Shown here piece after piece: positions 1 through 38,000 of a stretch of 64,000 bases of DNA; the first letter of the stretch is position 1; each line of letters begins with the position of its first letter. The position numbers and the translations under genes are program-made. The stretch comes from Acanthornis magna (taxonomy: Eukaryota; Chordata; Aves; Passeriformes; Acanthizidae), in contig JAWUZG010000955.1 of NCBI GenBank assembly GCA_036785705.1, positions 109,613 through 173,612 of the forward strand, in the 5' to 3' direction. Below the pieces are notes generated by a model that ran no database searches, was not told the DNA's origin, and saw only the letters and a list, made by a program, of their open reading frames with translations.

Positions 1-25677
<25,677 letters not shown>

Positions 25678-25965
25678 CTTGGAGCCCTCACGGGGCATGC
25701 GCGAGGCCCGAGGGGGCGGGGCTTAGAGCGGCGAGATTTGATTGGTCGACGCTCCGAGGAGGCGGGAAAACTGAGGGGCGCGGGTTCAAGGTCGGATTTT
25801 GATTGGCCGATTGGCTTAGGGGCGTGGCTTTGAGGGGCGGGGCGTGAATGCGGAGATTTGATTGATCGATGGTGTGAGGGGCGTGGCTTCGAGGGGGGCG
25901 TGGCTTGTGTCCCGCGCATGCGCAGTGGAAAAGGGGAGGCCCCAATTGATCCCAGTTCCTTTTTA
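25678..25965 (-). promoter_or_regulatory. COPS6: COPS6 proximal promoter / 5' leader
   Basis: GC-rich, TATA-less region upstream of the COPS6 start. On the minus strand there are CCAAT boxes (ATTGG on plus at 25741-25745, 25802-25806 and 25810-25814), several GGGGCGTGG/GGCGGGG GC boxes, and a perfect NRF-1 palindrome further up. This is typical of housekeeping promoters. The transcription start is not determinable by eye. Confidence 0.7.
25913..25924. promoter_or_regulatory. NRF-1 binding palindrome
   Basis: CGCGCATGCGCA matches the NRF-1 consensus YGCGCAYGCGCR at every position. A second, half-matching GCATGCGCG lies nearer the gene at about 25695. NRF-1 commonly drives housekeeping promoters; its role here is inferred. 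Confidence 0.75.
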
Positions 25966-27930
25966 CTCTCCCAGTTCATCCCAGTTCCTTTTAAAATCCT
26001 CCCAGTTCATCCCAGTTCCTTCTTAAACCCTCCCAGTCCATCCCAGTTCCTTCTTATACTCTCCCAGTTCATCCCAGTTCCTTCTTAAACCCTCCCAGTC
26101 CATCCCAGTTCCTTTTTAAACTCTCCCAGTCCATCCCAGAGCCTTCTTAAACCCTCCCAGTTCATCCCAGTTCCTTCTTAAACCCTCCCAGTCCCTCCCA
26201 GTTCCTTTTTAAATCCTCCCAGTCCATCCCAGTTCCTTCTTAAACCCTCCCAGTCCCTCCCAGTACCTTCTTAAACTCTCCCAGTCCATCCCAGTTCCTT
26301 CTTAAACCCTCCCAGTTCATCCCAGTTCCTTCTTAAACTCTCCCAGTCCATCCCAGTTCCTTCTTAAACCCTCCCAGTTCATTCCCCTAAACCCTCCCAG
26401 TTCATCCCAGTTCCTTCCTAAACCCTCCCAGTTCATCCCAGTTCCTTTTTAAACACTCCCAGTCCATCCCAGTTCCTTCTTAAACCCTCCCAGTTCATCC
26501 CAGTTCCTTTTTAAACTCTCCCAGTCCATCCCAGTACCTTCTTAAACTCTCCCAGTTCATCCCAGTTCCTTCTTAAACCCTCCCAGTCCATCCCAGTTCC
26601 TTCTTAAACCCTCCCAGTTTATCCCAGTTCCTTCCTAAACTCTCCCAGTCCATCCCAGTTCCCTCCTGACAGTTCCCAATCCATCCCAGTTCCCTTCTAA
26701 GGCCCCTGAGACCTTTCCCAGTTCATCCCAGTTCCTTTTTAATCTCTCCCAGTCCATCCCAGTTCCCTTTTAATGCCTCTGAAACTTTTCCCAGTTCATC
26801 CCAGTCCATTCCAGTTCCTTCCTGACAGCTCCCAGTCCATCCCAGTTCCTTCTTAAACCCTCCCAGTCCATCCCAGTTCCTTCCTAAACTCTCCCAGTTC
26901 ATCCCATTTCCCTTCTAAGGCCTCTGAGACCTTTCCCAGTTCATCCCAGTCCACCCCAGTTCCCATTTAAGGCCTCTGAAACCTTTCCCAGTCCCTCCCA
27001 GTTCACTTCTAAGGCCTCTGAGAGCTTTCCCAGTCCATCCCAGTTCCTTCCTAAGCCCTCCCAGTCCATCCCAGTTCCCTTCTAAAGCCTCTTAAACCTT
27101 TCCCAGTCCATCCCAGTTCCCTCCTGACAGTTCCCAGTCCATCCCAGTTCCCTTTTAAGGCCTCTGAGAGCTTTCCCAGTCCATCCCAGTTCCTTCCCAA
27201 ACCCTCCCAGTCCATCCCAGTCCCTTTTAAACCCGCACAGACCATTCCCAGTTCATTCCAGTCCATCCCAGTTCCCATTTAAGGCCTCTGAGACCTTTCC
27301 CAGTTCATCCCAGTCCTTCCCAGTTCCCTTCTAAACCCTCTTAGACCTTTTCCAGTCCATCCCAGTTCCCTCCTGACAGCTCCCAGTCCATCCCAGTTCC
27401 CTTTTAAGGCCTCTTAGACCTTTCCCAGTCCATCCCAGTTCCTTCCTAAGCCCTCCCAGTTCATCCCAGTCCCTTTTAAACCCGCACAGACCATTCCCAG
27501 TTCATCCCAGTCCTTCCCAGTTCCCTCCTGACAGCTCCCAGTCCATCCCAGTCCCTTTTAAAGCTGCACAGACAATTCCCAGTTCATCCCAGTCCATCCC
27601 AGTTCCCTTCTAAACCCTCTTAGACCTTTCCCAGTCCATCCCAGTTCCCTTTTAAAGCCTCTTAGACCTTTCCCAGTCCATCCCAGTTCCCTTCTAAACC
27701 CTCTTAGACCTTTCCCAGTCCATCCCAGTTCCCTTTTAAAGCCTCTTAGACCTTTCCCAGTCCATCCCAGTTCCCTTTTAAAGCCTCTTAGACCTTTCCC
27801 AGTCCATCCCAGTTCCCTTTTAAAGCCTCTTAGACCTTTCCCAGTCCATCCCAGTTCCCTTCTAAAGCCTCTTAGGCCTTTCCCAGTCCACCCCAGTTCC
27901 CTCCTGACAGCTCCCAGTCCATCCCAGTGC
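25966..27930. repeat. 2-kb CCCAGTCCATCCCAGTTCC minisatellite
   Basis: Left part: about 31-bp units of CTCCCAGTCCATCCCAGTTCC plus TTCTTAAACC. From about 26680, and cleanly at 27600-27890, the unit grows to about 42-44 bp by adding GCCTCTTAGACCTTT. No gene is seen. One frame stays open on the minus strand because the unit length is a multiple of three; this is not coding evidence. Confidence 0.9.
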
Positions 27931-27959
27931 CCCCCCAGTCCCCCGTAAAACCCGGAAGA

Positions 27960-28060
27960 ACCCGACGCTTCCGGGTCGGTGCGTCGTGACGTCACGACAC
28001 CACGTGATCAACGCCGGGACGCGCGCCTTACGCAGAGGGGCGTGGCCAGGAGGGAAAAGG
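27960..28060. promoter_or_regulatory. Unassigned CpG-rich promoter-like cluster (ETS, CRE, E-box, GC box)
   Basis: Within about 45 bp: CTTCCGGG (ETS-like, 27968-27975), palindromic TGACGTCA (CRE, 27987-27994) and CACGTGAT (E-box, 28001-28008), followed by GGGGCGTGGCC and GGGGCGGAGCC GC boxes. CpG density is high. It lies between the CTDNEP1 3' end and the COPS6 promoter, so its target is unclear: a distal COPS6 element, an alternative start, or an unannotated transcript. Confidence 0.55.
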
Positions 28061-28500
28061 GGCGGAGCCAGCGCTGAGGCGGACGGAACCATTGATGGAG
28101 CAAACGGGGGGGGGGACGGCGCGAAGAGACCCCGAAATTGGGGCTGGGGGCGGCGCGGAGACCCCGAAATGGAGTCTGGGGGAGGCACGAGGACCCCGAA
28201 ATGGAGTCTGGGGGCGACACAGCAACCACAGAGACGCCGCGAGTGGAACCAAAGGGCTTTTCAAAACACGGGGGGGGAGGGGCTCCCAAATGTCCGAGTC
28301 CGTCCGTCTGTGCGGGGGGGGGGGGGAGGGGCGGCCCCAAAGCCCCTCCCCCCAAAGCCCCTCCCCCCAAATTCTTCAGGCACGTGGGGGTGGGGGAGGG
28401 GAGGCGAGGAGACCCCTCCCCCCCAAAATTTTCCCCCTCCCCAAAAAAATAAAAAGAGGAGAGGGGAGAAAAAATTCTGTTCTCCCCCCCCTCACCCTTG
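28061..28500. other. G-rich non-coding stretch
   Basis: Contains three near-copies of CCCCGAAATGGAGTCTGGGG-like sequence (28130-28215), a G10-13 run near 28310, and CCCCTCCCCCCAAA runs. No exon with conserved coding content was recognised. It may include the CTDNEP1 3' untranslated region or the downstream flank. Confidence 0.4.
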
Positions 28501-29008
28501 GGGGGCGATGAGTTCGGCCCCAGGGGGGTCCCCAAATTCCGGGGGGGTCCCCAAATTCGGGGGTCCCATCCCAGAGGGTCCCATCCCGGGGGGTTCCCCA
28601 AATTCGGGGGTCCTAAACCCAGGAGGATCCCCAAATTCGGGGGTCCTAAACCCCGGGAGGGTTCCCCAAATTCGAGGGTCTCATCCCGGGGGGAGGTTCC
28701 CCAAATTTGGGGGTCCTAAACCCAGGAGGATCCCCAAATTCGGGGGTCCTAAACCCAGAGGGATCCCCAAATTCGGGGGTCCCATCCCAAGAAGGTCCCC
28801 CAAACTCGGGGAGCTTCCCCCAAATTCGGGGGTCTCATCCCGGGGGGGGGTCCCGAAGGTCTCATCCCATCCCGGGGGGCTCCCCCAAATTCGGGGGTCC
28901 TAAACCCAGGGGGGTTCCCCAAATTCGGGGGTCTCATCCCGGGGGTGTCCCGGGGGTCCCGGGGGTCCTTCCCGGGGGTCCTTTCCGGGGGTCCCGGGGG
29001 CTCCGGGG
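28501..29008 (-). repeat. CTDNEP1 3' flank / probable 3' UTR with ATTCGGGGGTCC repeats
   Basis: Starts directly after the CTDNEP1 stop on the minus strand. It consists of about 32-36-bp units of CCCAAATTCGGGGGTCC followed by TAAACCC or CATCCC. No canonical AATAAA was seen on the minus strand, so the 3' end of the transcript is unplaced. Confidence 0.6.
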
Positions 29009-29069
29009 TCACCACAGGCGGTGCTGGTGAAGGTTCCGGCTCAGCACGGAGCGAACGTCAGCCGTGAAC
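29009..29069 (-). CDS. CTDNEP1: CTDNEP1 exon 8 (C-terminus and stop)
   Basis: 61 coding bp after acceptor AAATTCAG|GTTCACG. Encodes (R)[19 protein letters not shown] and a TGA stop at 29009-29011. This is the invariant vertebrate C-terminus. Confidence 0.95.
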
Positions 29070-32000
29070 CTGAATTTGGGGAGGGGGCGTGGGGTTAGAC
29101 CCCCCAAAATCCCACAGGACCCCCCAAAATTCCCCCAAATCCATCCCAAATCCCCCCTGGACCCCCCAAATCCTCCCCAAATGACCTAAAATCTGCCAAA
29201 TCCCCCCAAAATCCCCCAGGACACCCAAAAAAACATCCCAAATCCCCCCTGGACCCCCCAAATCCTCCCCAAAATCTTCCCCAAATGATCTAAAATCCCC
29301 CAAATCCTCCCCAAATCCTCCCGAAAATTCCCAAAAATCCCCCCGAAGTGCCCCCAAATCCCCCAAAATCCTCCCCAGGACCTCCCAAATCTCTCCCAAA
29401 TTCCTCCAGGACTCTCCAAATCTCCCCCAAATTCCCCAAATTCCCCAAAATCTCACCCAGGACCCCCCAAATCCATCCCAAACCCCTCTAGGACCCCACA
29501 AATCCTCCCCAGAATCCTCCAAAATCCCCCAAAATCTCCCCCGAACACCCCCAAATCCTGCCCAGGGCCCCCCAAATCCCCCAAATTCCTCCCCAAAGAA
29601 CCTAAAATCCCCCCCAGGACCCCCCAAATTCCCCCCAAACCCCTCCAGGACCCCCAAATCCTCCAGAAATTCTTCCCAAACCTCTATTCGAGCCCCTGAA
29701 TTTTCCCCAAATCTTCCCCAAATTCTGTCCAAACCCCCCCAGGCACCCCCAAATTTATCCCAAACCCCCCAGGACCCCCCCAAATTCCCCCCAAACCCCT
29801 CCAGGACCCCCAAATCCTCCAGAAATTCTTCCCAAACCTCTATTCGAGCCCCTGAATTTTCCCCAAATCTTCCCCAAATTCTGTCCAAACCCCCCCAGGC
29901 ACCCCCAAATTTATCCCAAACCCCCCCAGGACCCCCCCAAATCCTCCCCAAACCCCCCCAGGACCCCCCCAAATCCTCCCCAAACCCCTCCAGGACCTCC
30001 CAAATTCCCCCCAAACCCCTCCAGGACCCCCAAATCCTCCCCAAAATCCCTCAAATCCTTCCAGGACCCCCCAAATCCTCCAGAAATTCTCCCCAAACCT
30101 CTATTCGAGCCCCCCCGAATCTTCCCCAAATTCTGTCCAAACCCTCCCAGGCACCCCCAAATTTATCCCAAACCCCTCCAGGACCCCCCAAAATCCTCCC
30201 CAAATGCCCCAAAATCTCCCCCAGGATCCTCCAAAATCCCCCGAATCCTCCCCAAATGTCCCCAAAATCCTCCCCAAACCCCCCCAGGACTCCCCAAACC
30301 CTCTAGAAATCCCCTAAAATCCTCCCCAAACCCCCAAAAATCCTGCCCAGGACCCCCAAAATCCCCCCGGGACCCCCCAAAATTCTCCCCAAGCCCCCAA
30401 AATCCCCCCCGGGCGCCCCCTCCCCACCTGAGCGCGTCCAGCATGGGCAGGAGGTTGAGCAGAGCTGTGTCCCCAGGGTCGCTGAACCACGACTTGATGG
30501 GGATGGCGTTGTCTGCAAAATTTGGGGAAATTTGGGGAAATTTTGGGATTTTGGGGCATTTTGGGGGGTCCTGGGTGGGATTTGGGGTGAATTTCAGGGA
30601 GGTTTTTGGGGTCACTGAACCACGACTTGATGGGGATGGCTTCGTCTGCCAAAATTTGGGGGAAATTTGGGAAATTTTGGGATTTTGGGGCATTTTGGGG
30701 GGTCCTGGGTGGGATTTGGGGGAGGATTTTGGGGTCGCTGAACCACGACTTGATGGGGATGGCGTTGTCTGCAAAATTTGGGGAAAATTTGGAGAAATTT
30801 TGGGATTTTGGGGCATTTTGGGGGGTCCTGGGTGGGATTTGGGGGAGGATTTTGGGGTCGCTGAACCACGACTTGATGGGGATGGCGTTGTCTGCAAAAT
30901 TTGGGGAAAATTTGGGATTTTTGGGGAAAATTTGGGATTTTTGGGGGATTCTGAGGAATTTTGGGGGGTCCTGGGTGAGATTTGGGGTGAATTTTGGGGG
31001 ACTTGGAGGAGGTTTTTGGGGTCACTGAACCACGACTTGATGGGGATGGCGTTGTCTGCAAAATTTGGGGAAATTTGGGGAAATTTTGGGATTTTGGGGC
31101 ATTTTGGGGGGTCCTGGGTGAGATTTGGGGTGAATTTCAGGGAGGTTTTTGGGGTCACTGAACCATGACTTGATGGGGATGGCGTCGTCTGCAAAATTTG
31201 GGGAAATTTGGGGAAAATTTGGGATTTTTGGGGAGAATTTGGGATTTTTGGGGGATTCTGAGGAATTTTGGGGGGTCCTGGGTGAGATTTGGGGTGAATT
31301 TTGGGGGATTTGGAGGAGGATTTTGGGGTCACTGAACCACGACTTGATAGGGATGGCGTTGTCTGTGAGGAAATTTGGGGATTTTGGGGAAATTTGGGAT
31401 TTTTGAGGGATTTTGGGGGAACCTGGGGGGTCCTGGAGAAGTTTGGGGTGAATTTCGGGGGATTTGGGGCTCATTTTTGGGGTTTTTGAGGGAGTTTCAG
31501 GATGGGGATTTTTGGGACAATCCCGAGGATATTTTTGGGATAATTTGAAACATTTTGGGTACCTGGGTGGCTGCGGTAGGCCCCAGGTGAGTTGCCGAGG
31601 ATGACAATTTGGGGCAATTTTTGGGGGAATTTTTTGGGTTTTCGGTGGAGTTTTGGGGTGATTTTTGGGGCGATTTTTGGGAATTTCAGGATGGGGATTT
31701 TTTTGTCAATTTGGGATTTTTTGGGGGATTTTTTTGGGAATAATTTTGGATATTTTGGGTACCTGGGTGGCTGCGGTAGGCCCCAGGTGAGTTGCCAAGG
31801 ATGACAATTTGGGGCAATTTTGGGGGGAATTTTTTGGGTTTTCGGTGGAGTTTTGGGGTGATTTTTGGGAATTTCAGGACGGGGATTTTTTTGTCAATTT
31901 GGGATTATTTTTCGGAATTTTTTGGGAATAATTTCGGATATTTCCCGTACCTGGGTGGCTGCGGTAGGCCCCAGGTGAGTTGCCGAGGATGACGATTTGG

Positions 32001-35000
32001 GGCGATTTTTGGGGGAATTTTTTTGGTTTTTGGTGAAGTTTTGGGGCGATTTTGGGGAATTCCAGGACAGGGATTTTTTTGTCAATTTGGGATTTTTTTG
32101 GGGAATATTTTGGGATATTTTTGGGAACATTTCCCGTACCTGGGTGGCTGCGGTAGGCCCCAGGTGAGTTGTCGAGGATGACGATGCTGCTGAGGTCGCT
32201 GTGCACAACCGACAGGTCCTTGATGTAACTGCCGAGCTCCAGAGTGCAGTGCTGGGGGCGGGGCCAGGTCAGGGACACGCCCACCGCACCTGGGACACGC
32301 CCACTGCACACCTGGGACACACCCACCGCACCTGGACACACCCATCTCACGCCTGGACACGCCCAGGGACACGCCCACCACACCTGGGACACACCCAGGG
32401 ACACGCCCACCGCACCTGGGACACGCCCATCTCGCACCTGGACACGCCCACCACACCTGGACACGCCCAGGGACACACCCACCGCACCTGGACACGCCCA
32501 TCTCACACCTGGACACACCCACCACACCTGGACATGCCCTAGACACGCCCACTGCACGTGGACATGCCCAGGGACACGCCCACCGCACCTGGGACACGCC
32601 CACCACACCTGGGACACGCCCATCTCACACCTGGACACGCCCACCACACCTGGGACACGCCCATCTCACGCCTGGACACGCCCAGGGACACGCCCACCAC
32701 ACCTGGGACACACCCAGGGACACGCCCACCACACCTGGACACGCCCAGGGACACGCCCACCTCACCTGGACACGCCCATCTCACACCTGGACACACCAAC
32801 CACACCTGGGACACGCCCAGGGACACACCCACCGCACCTGGACACGCCCATCTCACACCTGGACACACCCACCTCACACCTGGACATACCCATCACACCT
32901 GGACATGCCCTAGACACGCCCACCGCACCTGGGACATGCCCAGGGACACGCCCACCGCACCTGGGACACGCCCACCACACCTGGACACACCCAGGGACAC
33001 GCCCATCTCACACATGGGACATGCCCAGGGACACGCCCACTGCACCTGGGACACGCCCATCTCCCACCTGGACACGCCCACCGCACCTGGACACGCCCAG
33101 GGACACGACCACCTCACCTGGGACACGCCCAGGGACACACCCACCACACCTGGGACATGCCCACTGCACCTGGACACACCCAGGGACACGCCCATCTCAC
33201 ATGTGGGACACGCCCAGGGACACGCCCACCGCACCTGGGGCACACCCAGGGACATGCCTACCGCGCCTGGACACACCCACCTCACCTGGGACACGCCCAT
33301 CTCACACCTGGGACATGCCCACAGCACTTTGGCCACGCCCATTGCTTGGTCATGCCCATATATGGTGTTAGCCACGCCCACATCTCGCACGGGACACGCC
33401 CACACCCGGCCCAGGTGCTCAAGGGGGGGACCTGCCAACCAGGCCCCGCCCACACCTGCTGTCCGAGCCCCGCCCACACTCACCTGTCGGGAGTACCTCC
33501 TGCTCAGAATGCTGCAGTTCCCCTTGAGTTTGACCACACCCACTCCTGCTTAAGCTCCGCCCACACCTGACCACACCCTCACCTATCATATCTCCTGTTC
33601 AGGATGCTGTGGTTGCTGTCAAGTTTGTCTGACCACGCCCACACCTGTTTCAGCCCCGCCCACACCTGACCAAGCCCCACCCACCCTCACCTGAGCACAG
33701 GTACTCACCTGTCTGTAGTATCTCCTGTTGAGGATGCTGCGGTTGTTGTCGAGTTTGTCTGACCACGCCCACACCTGACCACGCCCATGGCTACGCCCCC
33801 AGGTGTGTACTCACCTGTCTATAATACCTCCTGTTGAGGATGCTGCGGTTGTTGAGTTTGACCACACCCTCACCTGAGCACACCCATGACCACGCCCTCA
33901 CCTGACCACGCCCATGGCCACGCCCTCACCTGAGCACAGGTGTGCACTCACCTGTCTGTAGTATCTCCTGTTGAGGATGCTGCGGTTGTTGTCGAGTTTG
34001 TCAGCCACGGCGCAGCCGTAGATCTCCATGCTGGCCGTGAACACCACCAGCTCGTACCACTGGCTCACCTGGAAATTCCGGAAATTTGGGAAAATTTGGG
34101 AAAATTCGGGAATCTTGGAAGGGATTTGGGGAGATTTCAGGGAGATTTTGGGGCAATTTGGGAGTTTTTTGGGGAATTTCAGAGGTTTTGGGGCCATAGA
34201 TTTCCATGCTGGCTGTGAACACCACCAGCTCGTACCACTGGCTCACCTGGCAATTCCAGAAAATTTGGGAAAATTTGGGAAAATTCGGGAATCTTGGAAG
34301 GGATTTGGGGAGATTTTGGGGTGATTTTGGGGCAATTTGGGAGTTTTTTGGGGAATTTCAGAGGTTTTGGGGCCATAGATTTCCATGCTGGCCATGAACA
34401 CCACCAGCTCGTAGCACTGGCTCACCTGGAAATTGGGGCAAATTTGGGAGATTTTGGGAAAATTTGGGAAATTTGGGCAAAATTTGGGAAAATTCGAGGA
34501 GTTTAGATGAAATTTGGGGAGATTTCAGCAAGATTTTGGGCAGTTTTGGGGAAATTTGGGGCCATAAATCTCCATGCTGGCCGTAAACACCATCAGCTCG
34601 TACCACTGGCTCACCTGGAAGTTCCACAAAATTCCGGAAATTTGGAAAATTCGGGAAAGTTGGAAGAGCTCAGGTGAATTTTGGGGAGAGTTCAGAGACA
34701 TTTTGGGCAGTTTTGGTGGAATTTCGGGGGATTTTGGGGCCACAGATCTCCGTGCTGGCTGTGAACACCACCAGCTCGTACCACTGGCTCACCGGAAAAT
34801 TCCGGAAAATTCCAGAAAATTCTGGAAATTTGGGGAAATTTGAGAAAATTGGAAGAGTTTAGGTGAGATTTGGGGAGATTTCAGAGACATTTAGGGCAGT
34901 TCTGGTGGAATTTCGGGAGATTTTGGGGAATTTTGAGAGGTTTCACTCTCCACGTTGGCCGCCCCTGGCTCACCTGGAAAATCCCGGAAAATCCCGGAAA

Positions 35001-38000
35001 ATTCCGGAAAATTCCGGAAAATTCCAAAAAGTTCCAGAAATTTGGAAACGTTCAGGTGAGATTTGAGAGGTTTTGGGGCAGATTTTGGGGGAATTTTGGG
35101 GAATTTTGAAGGTTTTGGGTTCCCAGCTCTCCACGGTGGCTGTGAACGCCACCAGCTCGTACCTCCTGCTCACCTGAAAATGCCAAAATTTGGGAAATTT
35201 TGGGAAAATTTGGGATTTTACGTGAAATTTGAGGGGATCTGGGGGAGATTTCGAGTGATTGGGGAGGAATTTTGGGTGCATTTCGTGAGATTTTGAGTTG
35301 ATCGTGGGCGTTTTTGGATGAATTTCGGATATTTTTGGGGCGTTTCGGGAGGAATTTTGGGATATTTTGGAATATTTTGTGTGGATTTTAGGTAATTTTG
35401 GGATATTTTGGATGATCTGGGAAGGTTCCGGAAGATTTTTGAAGGAATTTGGGATATTTCGGGTGAATTTTGGGTAATTTTGGGAGGATTTTAGGATATT
35501 TTGGATGTTTCTGGGGTGGATTTTGGGATATTTTGGGTGGATTTGGGGTGGATTTTGGGATATTTTGGGGGATTTTGGGAAATTTTGGGATCTTTTGTGT
35601 GGATTTTTGGATATTTTGGGAAGCTTTTGGGATATTTTGGGGAATTTTGGGTGCATTTTAGGATATTTTGGATGTTTTTGGGTGGATTTTGGGATATTTT
35701 GGGTGGATTTGGGGTGGATTTTGGGATATTTTGGGGGATTTTGGGAAATTTTGGGATCTTTTGTGTGGATTTTTGGATATTTTGGGAAGTTTTTGGGATA
35801 TTTTGGGGAATTTTGGGTGCATTTTAGGATATTTTGGATGTTTTTGGGTGGATTTTGGGATATTTTGGGTGGTTTTGTGTGAATTTTGGGATATTTTGGG
35901 GGATTTTGGGAAATTTTGGGATCTTTTGTGTGGATTTTTGGATATTTTGGGAAGTTTTTGGGATATTTTGGGGAATTTTGGGTGCATTTTAGGATATTTT
36001 GGATTTTTTGGGTGGATTTTGGGATATTTTGGGGGATTTTTGGTGGATTTTGGGAAATTTTGGGATCTTTTGTGTGGATTTTTGGATATTTTGGGAAGTT
36101 TTTGGGATATTTTGGGGAATTTTGGGTGCATTTTAGGATATTTTGGATTTTTTGGGTGGATTTTGGGATATTTTGGGTGGATTTGGTTGGATTTTGAGAA
36201 ATTTTGGGGTATTTTAGGAAATTTTGGGATATTTGGTGTGGATTTTTGGATATTTTGGGAAGTTTTTGGGATATTTTGGGGAATTTCGGGGTTTTTCGGG
36301 GTCACTCACCACCTCCAGGAAGAAATCCACGTGCGGCCGTTTGTGCACGAAGAACCTCACGGGGTGTTTGTCGATCACCACCTGGGCCAAAATCACCCAA
36401 AATCAGCCCAAAATTCACCCAAAATTTGCCCAAAATCAGCTCAAAATTATCCCAAAAATCACTTAGTTATTGCCCAAAAACACCCCCAAAAAAACCCCAA
36501 AATCAACCCAAAAACTACACCAAAACCAACCTAAAATTACCCCAGAATCAACCCAAAATCCACCCCAAAATAAGCCAAAATTGCCAAAAAAATACCCAAA
36601 AAATCACCTCATTATCGCCCAAAAATCCACCCCAGCGTCAGCCCAAAATTACCTCAAAAATCACCCAAATATTACCCCAAAATCAGCCCAAAATTATCTC
36701 AAGTATTACCCCAAAATCCACCCCAGTTACCCCAAAATCCACCCCAAAATTACCCCAAAATCCACCCCAAAATCAGCCAACAATGAGCCCAAAATCAGCC
36801 CAAAATTCATCCAAAATCACCCCAAAAATTACCCAAAAGTTACCCCAGAATCCACCCCAAAATCAGCCCAAAATGAACCCAAAAATGACCCCAAAATCAG
36901 CCCAAAATTCACCCCAAATTCACCCAAAATCACCCCAAAATTACCCCAAAATTTACCCAAAAGTCAGCCCAAAATTACCCCAAAGTCAGCCCAAAATTTA
37001 CCCCAAATCAACCCAAAATCACCCAAAATCAGCCCAAAATTTACCAAAAACCAGCCCAAAATTACCCCAAAATCAGCCCAAAAATTACTGAAAAGTTACC
37101 CCAAAATCAGCCCAAAATTTACCCAAAATTCAGCCGAAAATTACCCCAAAATTAGCCCAAAATTCACTCAAAATCAGCCCAAAATTACCCCAAAATCCAC
37201 CCCAAAATAAGCCCAAAATGAACCCAAAAATAACCCCAAAATCAACCCAAAATTTACCCAAAATTCACCCAAAATCAGCCCAAAATCAGCCCAAAAATTA
37301 CTCAAGTTACCCCAAAATCACCCCAAAATCAGCCCAAAAATGACCCCAAAAACACCCAAAATCATCCAAAAATCATCCAAAAAATACTCCAAAACGACCC
37401 CAAAATCACCCAAAAAATCATCTCAAATGTGACCCAAAAATCAACCCAAAATCCACCCAAAATCCAAAAAAATTCCTTTAAAAATCAAAAAAACGTTCCC
37501 CAAAAAGATCCCAAAAAATTTCCAAAGTCCACCAAAAAATTCCCAAAAATTCCATAAAATTCCCCAAAAAACCCCAAAATTTAAAAAAAAAAAAAAAAAA
37601 AAATCCTCCCAAAATTCTGAAGAAATTCCAAAAAAATCCAAAAAAAATTCCAAAAAATTCCCGAAATTCTCCCAAACTTTGAGAATAAAGTTGGGCTGTG
37701 TGAGAACTTTGAAAAATGACTGAAAATTCCCAAAACAATTTTTAAAAAATTGAAAAAAATCCCCAAAAAATTCCGAAAAAAAGTCCAAAAAATTCCCAAA
37801 AATTCCCAAAAAATTCCCCAAAAAATTCCCAAAAAAATCCTAAAAAAATTCCCAAAAAATTCCCAAAATTCCCGAATTTTCCCAAACCTTGAGGATGAAG
37901 TCGGGGGAGGTCCCAGGCCATATGAGAACTTTGAAAAACGACCGAAAATTGCAAAAAAATTCCAAAAAAATTGAAAAAAATCCCCAAAAAATTCTGAAAA

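Noticed and set aside
28438..28456. AATAAA on the plus strand as a polyadenylation signal
   Set aside because: It is on the wrong strand for the recognised genes, and no plus-strand gene was found to end here.
37583..37603. A-run as a retrotransposon tail
   Set aside because: No target-site duplication or element body is visible; it lies in A-rich intronic repeats and is better explained by slippage.
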